Assembly: GCF_002303885.1 (NCBI RefSeq)
Contig: NZ_MRCM01000001.1
Span: 390,279-454,278, forward strand
Length of the DNA stretch: 64,000 bases
Reading direction: 5' to 3'
DNA from: Flavobacterium sp. ACN2
GTDB lineage: Bacteria > Bacteroidota > Bacteroidia > Flavobacteriales > Flavobacteriaceae
The position numbers were made by a program, and so were the translations under genes. Positions within the stretch are counted from its first letter, which is position 1; each line of letters begins with the position of its first letter. Below the pieces are notes generated by a model. It was not told the DNA's origin. It saw only the letters and a list, made by a program, of their open reading frames with translations, and made no database searches. Of the stretch, positions 17,036 through 25,990 are shown in pieces.

Positions 17036-17383
17036 ATGATCAAAAGAATACTTTTAATTACCCTTATTTTTATGCCCCTTTTCACTGCTCAATCACAGAA
17101 GGAAAGCTTCAGTATCTGGGGAAGGATTGTAGATAGCGGATTCAATCCTATTGAATCATTTTCCATTAAGGTTTTCGAGCTTAATGCTTTTACAGATCAG
17201 AGAAAAAAAATCCAGGATTTTAAGGTCTGGGATCATAATGGGGAATTTTTAATAAAAAACCTTAGCGCGCAGCCTTATCTTATTGAAATTACAGTTGAAA
17301 ATTATACCCGGTACAGCATTATAAAAACAGTGGCAGATAAAAACGAATCAGTAGGAGAAATCGTTTTACAGAATACCTGGTAA
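17036..17383 (+). CDS. Small secreted protein with carboxypeptidase-regulatory-like fold
   Basis: A 115-residue protein. The start at 17036 (MIKRILLITLI) gives a proper signal peptide ending near AQSQ; the ATG at 16994 would add 14 polar residues. The mature part resembles a CarboxypepD_reg/CnaB-like beta-sandwich: SIWGRIVDSGFNPIESFSIKV, DHNGEFLIKNL, YLIEITVENY. Such domains occur in surface proteins and TonB receptors. It follows the concanavalin-like gene by 117 nt. Confidence 0.7.
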   Translation: MIKRILLITLIFMPLFTAQSQKESFSIWGRIVDSGFNPIESFSIKVFELNAFTDQRKKIQDFKVWDHNGEFLIKNLSAQPYLIEITVENYTRYSIIKTVADKNESVGEIVLQNTW

Positions 17384-17490
17384 ACCAATGAAGACCAAAC
17401 TATCCCTGCATTGTGTCCTTTTGAAACCAGAACTTACCAAAATGATGCTCTCTTACAAAACAGATTTTTTTTGATCAGCAAAAAAAAATG

Positions 17491-17574
17491 CCCGCCAGAT
17501 TTTAGCTCCGATTGGCAGTGAAATCCTTCTGCGCCGTGGTCCGCTACAAAAGATTATAACAGACAGCGGGACAG
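17491..17574 (+). repeat. Dispersed intergenic hairpin repeat, copy 2 (degraded)
   Basis: Same orientation and order as 8834-8910: TAGCTCCGAT, GCAGTGAAATCCTTCTG, CTACAAAAGAT, AGACAGCGGGA. Several substitutions weaken the stem, so this copy looks decayed. The rest of the 17384-17737 spacer shows nothing else I can support. Confidence 0.75.
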
Positions 17575-17737
17575 TTCCATGAAAAAATTAATTTGATACC
17601 TGTACTTTATTGTGATAATATGATTCCCATTACACGAAGACCTGCCTGCTTCCCTTTTTTGAGGACTTTGATCCGGACAACACAGATCATGCTGCATGAC
17701 TTTGATCCCATTAAAATGCACAGTGAAAAAGCCCCGG

Positions 17738-18247
17738 TCATTCCCGGTTTGACAAATGCTTTTCCGAGACAAAAAATAAATTTCTAACCGGACCCATCAA
17801 GGCTTTGGCCCAGTGCAGAAAGAACACTTTTTTCAGCAGCAGCACAAATCCGGCAAAAGAACTGGGTTTCTGCAAATATAGGTCGGCCCCCTTCTCAAAG
17901 GCATCTTCAATATCCGAAGCATGATCCCAAGTGGAAAGCATAACGGCCGGGATGTCCCGAAGCCCATCGTCTTTCTTTATTTCCTCCAGCGCCTCTTTCC
18001 CTCCTTTAACGGGCATATTGATATCGATAAAAATCATATCGGGATTGGGCTTGGATTCATCCCTGAGCGTATCTAGGAGCTCCTGACCATTTTCAACGGT
18101 CGTTACCTCAGAGGGCACCTCAGCCTCCTCCAAGGCATCAAGGAATAATTCCTGGTCTTCGGTATCATCCTCGGCCAGTATAATCTTTACCGGCTCTTTT
18201 TCATCTGCCCCTTCAGGGGACGTGCGGGCATTCTCAGAATTTATCAT
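17738..18247 (-). CDS. Single-domain response regulator (Rcp1-like)
   Basis: A 169-residue receiver protein without an output domain. The acidic pair is in IILAEDDTEDQELF, the phospho-acceptor in DMIFIDINMPVKGG, and the conserved Lys in YLQKPSSFAGFV. The about 40-residue C-terminal tail is usual in this Bacteroidota subgroup. Such regulators usually sit beside a hybrid or phytochrome-like kinase; here only a kinase remnant (19782-20130) is nearby. Confidence 0.9.
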   Translation of the reverse strand: MINSENARTSPEGADEKEPVKIILAEDDTEDQELFLDALEEAEVPSEVTTVENGQELLDTLRDESKPNPDMIFIDINMPVKGGKEALEEIKKDDGLRDIPAVMLSTWDHASDIEDAFEKGADLYLQKPSSFAGFVLLLKKVFFLHWAKALMGPVRNLFFVSEKHLSNRE

Positions 18248-18617
18248 CTCAAAGCGGATTTAAACTCATCAAATGTAGCGCAAAAATGCTTAGAAGATTC
18301 CTGTAAACCAATAATATTAAAAACAGCAGGAAATTTAGCCCGCAAAGAGCAGGCACAAATAATTCAAAAAAAACCGCCGGCCAGATTTTATAAAGCACTA
18401 TGGCCTCGCTGACAATTCTGCTGCCTTTACCGGAGATCAGACCCGGTCTTTGAAAAAAAATCCAAAAACAGGTAAAAATACGGGCAGGTCTGCAAGGCAT
18501 TTGTACTAATTTTAGTCTGATTAAAAAAATCTTAAAAAAAAACCGGCGCGAGCTTCAAGGCTGAGAGTCTGTGTATGTTCTATATAATGAGCCCTGTATC
18601 ATTAAACCTAAATAATT
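18248..18617. other. Gene-free stretch
   Basis: About 370 bases between a leftward response regulator and a rightward gene, so it should hold two promoters. No repeat or credible small gene was seen. Confidence 0.4.
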
Positions 18618-19211
18618 ATGAGAATTGGAATCATAGGAATCGGCAGCCTTACCCTTGAACTGGCCATAAGGTCTGCCAGGGCAGGATATAAAATTACCCT
18701 GCACAATCCCAGGGGCAACAGCCTTGTAGGGGAAGTTACTGCAAAAATGGGATCCAATGCCACCCTTGGCTCCCTTGAGAAGGCAGCGGCAGCAGATATT
18801 ATACTTTTATTCCTTGCAAAGGATGATCTGGAGTGTGTCTTGAAGAAGCTGCCGGAGATGTCAGGAAAAATAATCCTGCATACCAGCAGCCTGATTTTTG
18901 ATCCCCACTCGCTTTTATCGGGCATAACCCATGCAATGACCTACAAAATTACGGCATCGCTGCTCCCCGAGGCCCATATTGTAAAGCTCTTCAATCCGAT
19001 AGATTTAAAAGCTGACAGCAAATGCACGGCCCATACAAATAGGGAAGAAATATTTTTTATTGCCGATCACAAGGCTTCGGGAAACTGCACCCGGAATTTT
19101 CTTAAAACACTGAATTTTACACCCATTGATCTTACCGGCAGGCTGCATCTGCAAAATACAGCAATGAAATTAAAACCAGTAATGCGTCCCCGCAGAGGGC
19201 CGTTTTCATAA
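18618..19211 (+). CDS. NADP-binding F420-oxidoreductase-like protein
   Basis: A 197-residue protein with a Rossmann fold: MRIGIIGIGSLTLELAIRSA is a GxGxxG-type dinucleotide loop (with S in the third part), NPRG after strand 2 suggests NADP preference, and AADIILLFLAKDDL follows. This is the NADP oxidoreductase, coenzyme F420-dependent-like family, which Bacteroidota without F420 also carry. The final 12 residues are basic and atypical. Substrate unknown. Confidence 0.75.
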   Translation: MRIGIIGIGSLTLELAIRSARAGYKITLHNPRGNSLVGEVTAKMGSNATLGSLEKAAAADIILLFLAKDDLECVLKKLPEMSGKIILHTSSLIFDPHSLLSGITHAMTYKITASLLPEAHIVKLFNPIDLKADSKCTAHTNREEIFFIADHKASGNCTRNFLKTLNFTPIDLTGRLHLQNTAMKLKPVMRPRRGPFS

Positions 19212-19363
19212 TAAACCGAATTAAAAAGACAGATTCCTGCATCGGACCGCAATGAAAACCAAAGCTCACCTTTTAGGGTATAAAAAAAGCTGCCCCGGCG
19301 TATGGGATGCTCCGGCCTTCTGATGTGAAGAAAACGGTTTTTCGGATCTTTGATACCAAAAAC

Positions 19364-19394
19364 AAAAAAGCCCGCCTGGGTACAGCAGACGGGC
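19364..19394 (-). terminator. Intrinsic terminator
   Basis: On the minus strand GCCCGTC...GGCGGGC pairs around a loop and is followed by TTTTTTG. It lies just past the stop of the small gene at 19422. Confidence 0.7.
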
Positions 19395-19421
19395 CTGGGT
19401 AAAAATCCTGAGTTAATTGAG

Positions 19422-19676
19422 TTAAGCTGGGTAATCTATTGATATGGTCTGCGAGAGGTTCTGCTCACTTATAAAGGCCTCAATATACTGCTGCACTTCA
19501 TTTCTTTTATCGGGCTGGGTCTCAAAAGTATTGATATGATACTGCTCGTCCTGGTCCATGATATGGATAATCTCGGTATAGCCTTTTGAAATAAGGCTTC
19601 CTTTTAATTTAATTACCCTGAGCTGCTGCTGAGGCTCCAGATCCTTTCTCACCCTGAATTGTACTTGTCTGTGCAT
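19422..19676 (-). CDS. Small conserved-looking protein, function unknown
   Basis: An 84-residue polar protein with no signal or membrane segment: MHRQVQFRVRKDLEPQQQ, then GYTEIIHIMDQDEQYHIN. I do not recognise the family. A clean terminator follows it, which supports a real gene. It lies between the NADP-binding protein and the kinase remnant. Confidence 0.6.
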   Translation of the reverse strand: MHRQVQFRVRKDLEPQQQLRVIKLKGSLISKGYTEIIHIMDQDEQYHINTFETQPDKRNEVQQYIEAFISEQNLSQTISIDYPA

Positions 19677-19781
19677 TGTAAAAAAAACTTACGGTGATAA
19701 ACCGCTGTGATTATAAATCAAATATAATTATTAAAAAGCTAACCCAGGCATGCCTGAATGTTAAAAAATAACCTGTACGGC

Positions 19782-20130
19782 CTAAAATTTGCTGCTCCGC
19801 TGCTTTAAGAGCAGCAGCAACGTAAAGACCGAGCCCTGGTCCTTTGGCTTTTGTGGTGCCGCCATGCTGCTCAGCAATTTTCCTGCAGAGCGAAAGCTAC
19901 ACACCGCTGCCTTCATACTGGTCTTTGGAATGATAACAGTCAAAGGACGTGAAGATCCGCTCACTGTTAGCATTATCAAGCCCGATGCCATTATCCTCAA
20001 TACTGATCTGCATCCAATCCCCCTGCTCGTCTTCTATGATACCGCAGGCGATAGCCACACGGAGCGGTACCTCTGCTTTGGATAATTTCAGGGCATTGTA
20101 CACCAGACTGTAAAAAAGCTCTGTCTTTCA
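19782..20130 (-). pseudogene. Histidine-kinase ATPase-domain remnant
   Basis: Minus-strand translation gives the HATPase part of a sensor kinase: ELFYSLVYNALKLSKAEVP (N box), QISIEDNGIGLD (G1), RIFTSFDCYHSKDQYEGSGV (G2 start), then a TAG stop where Gly is expected, followed in frame by LSLCRKIAEQHGGTTKA. One more frameshift is needed to reach GSVFTLLLLLK, the usual C-terminus. Upstream of 20130 a stop closes the frame and the dimerisation and sensor domains are absent. The kinase is dead. Two receiver proteins flank it. Confidence 0.85.
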
Positions 20131-20436
20131 AATATGTCCGCAATCCATTAAAGCTCAATATCCCTTGTTTCTTTTCAGTACTTTGATATAACAGCAGACT
20201 GCGGCAATGAACGCTGAAAGAAAATTGGAGTGAATGCTGAAAGTAAAACTGATAATAATATCACTTGTGCCCTGAGATTAAAAATACCTGCAGCGGCAGA
20301 TCCGGCTGCTCTGCCTTGGCACTCACTGCCTAGCCCCCCGCAAAAGCTTTGACTGCGCAGAGAAATACAGCCACGGCTGCTAAGCAGCAGGCCGGCCGGG
20401 CCACTTCAAATCATCCTTTGAATAAAATAAAAAATT

Positions 20437-20862
20437 TCAGCTTAAAAGGAAACCATGACCCGCATGGGGATCCTTCCAGTCAATTTCCATGACTCTGCGT
20501 ATCAGGAATTTTAAATCCCTGTATGATACGGGCTTGACGGCATAAAAATCCGCCCCCATACCAAAGGCACGCTCCATAGTTCGGGGATTTCCCGAGGTGG
20601 AAAAAATAATAACCCGAATGTCTTTTATATCTTCTGAGCAGCTGCGTATTTCTTTAAGACATTCAAAACCATCTTTTAAGGGCATCTGCAGATCAAGAAG
20701 GATAAGGTCTGGAAGCGGATCCGGCTTTACAGACAGGGCTTCCATAAGCGCTTTGCCGTTTTCAAAAAGCCTCAGGCCCGCCAAAGGGAACATCTCATAA
20801 AAAAGCTCGGCAAAAATTTCCCTGTCATCAGGATCGTCATCGGCAAAATCGATATTTTTCAT
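20437..20862 (-). CDS. Single-domain response regulator
   Basis: A 141-residue receiver domain: ADDDPDDREIFAELF (acidic pocket), PDLILLDLQMPLKDGFE (phospho-acceptor Asp), VIIFSTSGN (Ser/Thr switch) and FYAVKPVSYRDL (Lys). No DNA-binding output. It is of the Rcp1-like type, as is the protein at 17738, and the only kinase near is a remnant. The stretch 20131-20436 before it shows nothing I can support. Confidence 0.88.
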   Translation of the reverse strand: MKNIDFADDDPDDREIFAELFYEMFPLAGLRLFENGKALMEALSVKPDPLPDLILLDLQMPLKDGFECLKEIRSCSEDIKDIRVIIFSTSGNPRTMERAFGMGADFYAVKPVSYRDLKFLIRRVMEIDWKDPHAGHGFLLS

Positions 20863-21128
20863 AGCTTTATGGCGTAATATTCTCTATTTTATAGTATAAG
20901 TTTAAGGAATCTTAAAATTAAAACGCTATATCTATAATCTATATTGACTTAAAACTTTAAAATCTGATGATACAAAAGATTACTAATAATTAAATATACA
21001 CAATTTTCCGGAACCTGAACAAAAACAGGAATCTTACCGTAATTAAAACTTTTTCTTAACTGATTTCAAGCCCCTGCACCACAAAGGCATTGCCGCCGCA
21101 GCCTGCTCTAAGCCAGAGGAAAACTCTC

Positions 21129-21491
21129 TTAAAGGCACCCGAATTTATTTTTATAAAGATTGAGTTCCTTGTCGGTTTTTTCCAGCAGTTTCTCCAGAAG
21201 GGCAATCTTGTCACTGTAGAGCCTGTTTAAAACACTGCCCTGTCCTGTGCCGGCAATGCTTTTAAAGCCGGGTTCCACATAATGACTGATGTCAAACTTT
21301 ATGATGTTTCTAACATCCATTTCAAAGACTGCGGCAATTTCTTCCAGCTTTTCAAAACTCAACCGGTTTGAGCCTTTTTCAATCCTGCTGTAGCCCGCCT
21401 GTGTGATATTAAGCCTTAAGGCCATATACTCCTCGGTGCAATTTTTAAGTTCTCTGATTGTTTTTATATTTTCATTTATTCTGCTGTACAT
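21129..21491 (-). CDS. XRE-type helix-turn-helix protein
   Basis: A 120-residue protein with an N-terminal Cro/C1 helix-turn-helix: IRELKNCTEEYMALRLNIT, then QAGYSRIEKGSNRLSFEKL (about 15-55). The C-terminal 40 residues (NRLYSDKIALLEKLLEKTDKE) look like a coiled coil for dimerisation. It is isolated. Bacteroidota proteins of this form are often regulators of unknown regulon. Confidence 0.85.
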   Translation of the reverse strand: MYSRINENIKTIRELKNCTEEYMALRLNITQAGYSRIEKGSNRLSFEKLEEIAAVFEMDVRNIIKFDISHYVEPGFKSIAGTGQGSVLNRLYSDKIALLEKLLEKTDKELNLYKNKFGCL

Positions 21492-22224
21492 AAATCTGGA
21501 TTTAATTACGTTTAAATTTGCATGCTAACGAACATGCTGAATCAGGCACTACTGCAAATAAATAAACCTGAGGTTTTCATGCAATAACAAATGTTAACTG
21601 TTTGGATGTTTTTTTTCATGGCATACTCCAGGCAGCTCAGGTACACGGTACTGATATTAAGGCATGAAGCAATATAATACTACGGCACCCGCTGCGTAAA
21701 GCCTGCAAACTGGATATTCATGGTTTTATAGCACTCCATTGGAGAATGCATGTAAAAATCCTTTATCTTTTCGTGAAGCAAAAAAATAATCTCCCATAAT
21801 AATTCTTCGCAGCTTATCTCCATATCTCTAGATTTTACATAGATTCATATACAAATTAACGCTGCAAAGACCGTAAAAATTTCCTAAAAAATATCAAAAC
21901 TCTGCCTGGCCACTATAAAATAGTACTTCCAGCCGAACTTAAAATTTTGCTTTATGCCGTCAGCCTGTTTTACATGATCGCCTGCCAGGAAAAATGGATT
22001 CAAATTCAGCAAGGATTGTCTGTCATGCAGAGCACTCTTAGGCATCTTAATTACTTACTGCCTGCTTTTTTTTTCCTTAAAAATTCTAAACTGATTATTT
22101 TCAGCTCACACCTTTTACAGGAGTGAGGGAAGAATGCTTTGTGATTTAAAACCTTATATAAAAAAATAGCTTCCCATTTTTTTTATTTTTGATTCAATTT
22201 TCTTATTTTTAAAAAAAATATTTT
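21492..22224. other. Long gene-poor stretch with one doubtful short ORF
   Basis: About 730 bases. On the minus strand 21823-21680 reads MEISCEELLWEIIFLL, HEKIKDFYMHSPMEC and ends at TAG after 47 codons; reading through gives YYIASCLNISTVYLSCLEYAM and further codons. The composition is protein-like on both sides of the stop, so it may be a small gene with a recent nonsense mutation. I recognise no family. Nothing else is visible. Confidence 0.35.
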
Positions 22225-22527
22225 GTGGAAAAAACTTTTGTGCTTCCTGATAAAATACTTCAATTACTTGCAGCAAATATTAATTCATGCCTTACTTTTG
22301 AAGAGCTCTCAGAACTGCTTAACCCGGTTTTTAAAACCTCAGGCATGAATATCGGCAATCCGTCTCTTGAAAAGCTGAAGCATGCAGAAACAGTAGATGC
22401 CTTAATATTTTTGGAACAGCAGGGATATATCGTTTTAAATCCAGATAATGACCAGAGCACCGTAAGCCTTAAGGGGATAATTAAAATAAAAAATGACAGG
22501 GGCTTAAAAAGCAGCTTACCAAGCTAA
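22225..22527 (+). CDS. Small protein of unknown function
   Basis: A 100-residue soluble protein that begins with GTG at 22225; no in-frame ATG gives a better start. Sequence: LPDKILQLLAANINSCLTF, FEELSELLNPVF, VDALIFLEQQGYIVLN. The middle resembles a winged-helix fold (helix, helix, then strand with GYI), but no family is recognised. It is followed after 230 nt by the cold-shock gene. Confidence 0.55.
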   Translation: MEKTFVLPDKILQLLAANINSCLTFEELSELLNPVFKTSGMNIGNPSLEKLKHAETVDALIFLEQQGYIVLNPDNDQSTVSLKGIIKIKNDRGLKSSLPS

Positions 22528-22729
22528 AACAATTCACCTGCCTGATAAACTTTAAAGAAGCCGGCGATGCAAACAGATAAAATAATGCCAATATTCATAA
22601 CCTTTGTTAATTATAAAAAAAGAATATAAAAAAGCATGCAGACCAGCAGTTATGCCTTTAAACTTCTTCCTAAAAGTTAATAAAAACACAATTTAATTTC
22701 TTTTTACCCTTTACCGCATTTCAATACAC

Positions 22730-22737
22730 TACATTTG
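22730..22737 (+). promoter_or_regulatory. -7 promoter box of the cold-shock gene
   Basis: TACATTTG fits the Bacteroidota -7 consensus TAnnTTTG and lies 19 nt before the start codon at 22757. No good -33 TTG is evident at the usual distance. Confidence 0.5.
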
Positions 22738-22756
22738 AACAAATTAAATATTTAAG

Positions 22757-22948
22757 ATGCAGGAAGGTACAGTAAAATTCTTCAATGAAGATAAAGGTTT
22801 CGGATTTATAACGCCAAATAACGGAGGAAATGAAATTTTTGTCCATGTTTCAGGCCTATCGGAAAATATCCGTGAAAACGACTCGGTTCGATACGACATA
22901 AAAGAAGGCCAAAAAGGGCCGAACGCAGTAAATGTAGTGATAGCTTAA
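22757..22948 (+). CDS. cspA: Cold-shock protein (CspA family)
   Basis: A 63-residue OB-fold nucleic-acid-binding protein. RNP1 is KGFGFI (13-18) and RNP2 is IFVHVSGL (27-34). It starts EGTVKFFNEDKGFG, standard for the family, and has the usual length. It acts as an RNA chaperone. It has a promoter box upstream and a terminator downstream, so it is monocistronic. Confidence 0.95.
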   Translation: MQEGTVKFFNEDKGFGFITPNNGGNEIFVHVSGLSENIRENDSVRYDIKEGQKGPNAVNVVIA

Positions 22949-22965
22949 TATACTATAGCTTTGAT

Positions 22966-23001
22966 AAAGCATCTGTCCCTGACAGGTGCTTTTTTTTTTA
23001 T
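22966..23001 (+). terminator. Intrinsic terminator of cspA
   Basis: AAAGCATCTGTC pairs with GACAGGTGCTTT over a two-base loop region, followed by a run of nine or more T. Confidence 0.9.
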
Positions 23002-23070
23002 CATAAAACAATTCAAGAGCCTTTTGGCCTTATTAAATTATTTTTTTAAGCATTCCGCTAATATAAAACC

Positions 23071-23229
23071 ATGAAACGGAAAACATTAAATAAATTATTT
23101 GGCATATGTGATAAGCTTCATCAATATAGATGCAAATCAAAGAATGATTTAAGGGATCTTTTCCTATTGCAGGTCCTGACCAGTTTGATTATGGATAATA
23201 AAAAAGCAAATAATTATTTTCTGTTCTGA
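23071..23229 (+). CDS. Possible 52-residue protein
   Basis: A short frame starting ATG at 23071: MKRKTLNKLFGICDKLHQYR, then NDLRDLFLLQVLTSLIMDN and ANNYFLF. It has Bacteroidota-like codon use and a plausible helix pattern but no recognised family and no clear ribosome-binding site. It lies between the cspA terminator and the AraC remnant. Confidence 0.35.
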   Translation: MKRKTLNKLFGICDKLHQYRCKSKNDLRDLFLLQVLTSLIMDNKKANNYFLF

Positions 23230-23276
23230 ACTAAATGATTGATAATACGCTCAAGGATTATCAGTATTGCTTAATA

Positions 23277-23585
23277 TTAAGATATTTCTTTTAAGCTGGA
23301 TCTCCTGAAATCTAAAGGTGAGATACCGGTATATTTTTTAAAATATTTTACAAAATAAGAGTCATCGTCAAAACCCAGGCAATTTCCAATTTCACTGATA
23401 TTATAACTGGTGCCGAGTAGCAATCTTTCTGCTTCTGCAATAATCCTTTCGCAGATAATCTCAGAGGGACTTTTATCTAATAATTGGCTGGTAAGACCCG
23501 ATAATGTCCTGGAAGAGATCTGCATAAGTTCTGCATAATGGCAGATTTTAAGTTCTTTTTTATAATTTTCCTCTACCAGATCCTT
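23277..23585 (-). pseudogene. AraC-type DNA-binding domain remnant
   Basis: The minus strand encodes only the C-terminal AraC domain: LKDLVEENYKKELKICHYAEL, MQISSRTLSGLTSQL, YNISEIGNCLGFDDDSYFV, FKKYTGISPLDFRRS. The frame is open upstream of the ATG at 23525 but runs, near 23585, into sequence of a different gene (an oxidoreductase). The N-terminal sensing domain is gone. The remaining part could still be translated as an 82-residue DNA-binding domain. Confidence 0.75.
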
Positions 23586-23589
23586 CAGC

Positions 23590-23850
23590 CCTCATAAATA
23601 GGAAACTGTAGTGCACCTGCTTTTTTTCAGCCTTAGTTTTTACGCCATAACTAAGCAGAGACATAATGATTTTTAAATACCAAGGCAGTCCCATTTCTTT
23701 GGCAAATTCAGGTGTCGGCGGTCCTGAAATAGAAATTATTTTCCATTTGGTCTTAAAACATTCAACGATTTTTCAAGTATTTTTTGATCCTGGCTGTTTA
23801 CAACAACATCATAATCTTTAAGTATAGTTTCAAAATCAATTGTTTTGCAA
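23590..23850 (-). pseudogene. MDR-family (quinone oxidoreductase-like) remnant
   Basis: Minus-strand translation gives TIDFETILKDYDVVVNSQD, KILEKSLNVLRPNGK, then after loss of one A in an A run, KIISISGPPTPEFAKEMGL, YLKIIMSLLSYGVKTKAEK and VHYSFLFMRAEG. This is the C-terminal half of an NADP-dependent medium-chain oxidoreductase. The frameshift and the missing N-terminal GroES-like and cofactor parts make it non-functional. It is joined directly to the AraC remnant, so a deletion probably fused the two. Confidence 0.75.
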
Positions 23851-24304
23851 TGGCAATTCCTATTTCTCCCTTTTCAATCATTTTTGCTTTTATATCCTTA
23901 TTTTATAATTACTCTAAACAAAGAAACAGCCAAAAAAATACGTATCATAAAGAAAAATAAAATGAATTTTCAATCTATAATTAGATAACTTAACAGGATT
24001 CGAACACGAGGAATAGAGTCAGGATTAAGTTTTTATTATCCTAAATTGTATTGAATTGATTCATTGACAAATAATGATACCCATTTAGAAAATTACCTTT
24101 CATTTAATGATTACTTATATCTTCCCCTCTCAGATCCCCTTTATTAATTGTTGCTGGACTGAGTTTAAAAATTAGTTTGTTTCTGCATAAAAAGCTTACA
24201 CAATTTCCACATTAAACATGGGAATTATGAAACATCTTAGTAAGCCGGCATAATGCAGTCAGTACCGCTTTAGGATAACTTTACAGCACCAAAAAACATA
24301 ATCT
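23851..24304. other. Gene-free stretch before the PAS kinase
   Basis: About 450 A/T-rich bases. I see no credible reading frame or repeat. A GATTCGAAC string near 24000 resembles a tRNA T loop but the stem does not pair. Confidence 0.4.
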
Positions 24305-25789
24305 ATGCATCCAAATACGATTCTTCTGCAAGACATAGCGGACAATACCCTTCTGCCTACGGCCGTCTATACTGGTGATAATCTTATGATTGTATTTGCT
24401 AACCAAGCTATGACCGAAACGTGGGGAAGAGGAAAGCAGGTGCTGGGCAGAACATTTAGCGAAGTGCTTCCAGATTCTAAAAAAGAATATTTATCTAATC
24501 AGGCTCTTAGCGTTTTAAAAACGGGAATACCAATTCAGGACCGGGATGAAAAAGTAGAAGTCAGCAGAAATGGTGTAATTTTATCCTATTACTTGAACTA
24601 TAGTTTTATTCCGCTTTACGATCCAGATAAAAATATCTACGGCGTACTTAATACCGCTGCAGATGTTACAGAACTTCATGAATCCAGAGAGAAGACCCTT
24701 AAGGCAGATGAAAGGCTTAAAATGGCAATTGATGCTTCCGGCATAGGAACATACGAGATAAATCTAACAACCAGAGAAGTTGCTTCATGCGGAAACTTTA
24801 AGCAGATTCTAGCAGTTGATGAACTGAAAGATATTGATGTTTTAATTTCAAAAATCCACCCCGAAGATCTGGCTGTCCGGGAGAATGCACATAGAGAAGC
24901 CGAAATTACAGGGCTGATATCTTATGAAGCAAGAATAATCAGCAGCGGCCAATCTGAGAAGTGGGTAAAAATAACCGGAAAGATTGTTCGTGATTTAAAT
25001 GGATCGCCCCAGACCATTATAGGAACTATTCTGGATATTAATGAGCAGAAGAAGTTTCAGGAAGAATTAAAAAAACAGGTTGCACAAAACACAGAAGAGC
25101 TTCGCCGCTCCAATGATGATCTTCTGCATTTTGCACATATTGTCAGCCATGATCTTAAAGAGCCTGTAAGGAAAATTAAGTTTTTCAATAATCTCTTAAA
25201 AAATGAGGCGCAGGATTTTATAAAAGAAAAATCTAAAAAATATTTTGACAAACTGGATCAGAGTGCACAGAGAATGCAGAATATTATTGAAGGGATTTTA
25301 GCCTACTCCACTATTAACAAATCCATACAGACTGTTGAAAAAATAAATCTCAATGAGATTTTTGAAAATATTAAGACCGATCTCGAGCTTATCATGAAAG
25401 AAAAAGGAGCCATACTAATTACCCGAGAACTTCCTGATATCCAAGGGGCACCAATTCTAATACACCAGCTCTTTTACAACCTTATTCAAAATGCCCTAAA
25501 GTTTTCAAAACCGGATCAGCCCCCGCGTGTTACCATAAAATCGTCGATTATAAAGGATAATGGTTCGGACTTTTTAAGGATCATCATTAAGGATAATGGA
25601 ATCGGACTGGATCCAGTCTACGCTGAAAGGATTTTTAATGACTTTGAAAGGCTGCATTCCAAAGATGAGTATGAAGGAAACGGCCTGGGTCTCTCGCTCT
25701 GCAGAAAAATAGCAAAAAGGCATAATGGAACAATCACCGCTCCGGAAAAAAAGATAAAGGTGCAGAATTTAGAGTTTCTCTTCCATTAA
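24305..25789 (+). CDS. PAS-domain sensor histidine kinase with frameshifted C-terminus
   Basis: A 494-residue soluble kinase. Two PAS domains (about 12-125 and 135-250) precede a short coiled coil and a HisKA domain with phospho-acceptor His282 in FAHIVSHDLKEPVRK. HATPase motifs follow: NLIQNALKFSKP (N), IIKDNGIGLDP (G1), YEGNGLGLSLCRKIA (G2). After GTITA the frame gives an odd tail (PEKKIKVQNLEFLFH). Reading from 25741 in the next frame gives SGKKDKGAEFRVSLPL, the normal family end, stopping at 25812. One base has therefore been lost near 25740, altering the last about 15 residues. Activity may survive. Confidence 0.9.
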   Translation: MHPNTILLQDIADNTLLPTAVYTGDNLMIVFANQAMTETWGRGKQVLGRTFSEVLPDSKKEYLSNQALSVLKTGIPIQDRDEKVEVSRNGVILSYYLNYSFIPLYDPDKNIYGVLNTAADVTELHESREKTLKADERLKMAIDASGIGTYEINLTTREVASCGNFKQILAVDELKDIDVLISKIHPEDLAVRENAHREAEITGLISYEARIISSGQSEKWVKITGKIVRDLNGSPQTIIGTILDINEQKKFQEELKKQVAQNTEELRRSNDDLLHFAHIVSHDLKEPVRKIKFFNNLLKNEAQDFIKEKSKKYFDKLDQSAQRMQNIIEGILAYSTINKSIQTVEKINLNEIFENIKTDLELIMKEKGAILITRELPDIQGAPILIHQLFYNLIQNALKFSKPDQPPRVTIKSSIIKDNGSDFLRIIIKDNGIGLDPVYAERIFNDFERLHSKDEYEGNGLGLSLCRKIAKRHNGTITAPEKKIKVQNLEFLFH

Positions 25790-25874
25790 GACAGAGCAGA
25801 TCTGCAATTTAATAATATCAATTCAGCTGGTCAAATGGCAAAACTGTACAATATTGGAATTACCTTCAATTTTA

Positions 25875-25990
25875 CCGCAAAAAGCTAAGGCGGTTTATAA
25901 AGATATTTCACAAGGCAAAGTTTTGCTGCAAAACCGTGGCAAATCGACTATTGGAGCTTCCTGCAAAAGTGCCGCACAAAGCTAAGGCGG
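25875..25990. repeat. Pair of 19-nt direct repeats
   Basis: CCGCAAAAAGCTAAGGCGG (25875-25893) and CCGCACAAAGCTAAGGCGG (25972-25990) differ at one base. Each has short CCGC/GCGG ends. They lie in the spacer after the PAS kinase. Function unknown. Confidence 0.6.

Noticed and set aside
17554..17772. 72-codon minus-strand ORF after the response regulator
   Set aside because: It overlaps the response-regulator end and a degraded repeat, and has low-complexity composition without a family.
23995..24030. tRNA-like GGATTCGAACAC string
   Set aside because: It resembles a T loop on the minus strand, but the flanking bases do not pair as a T stem and no acceptor or anticodon arm is present.
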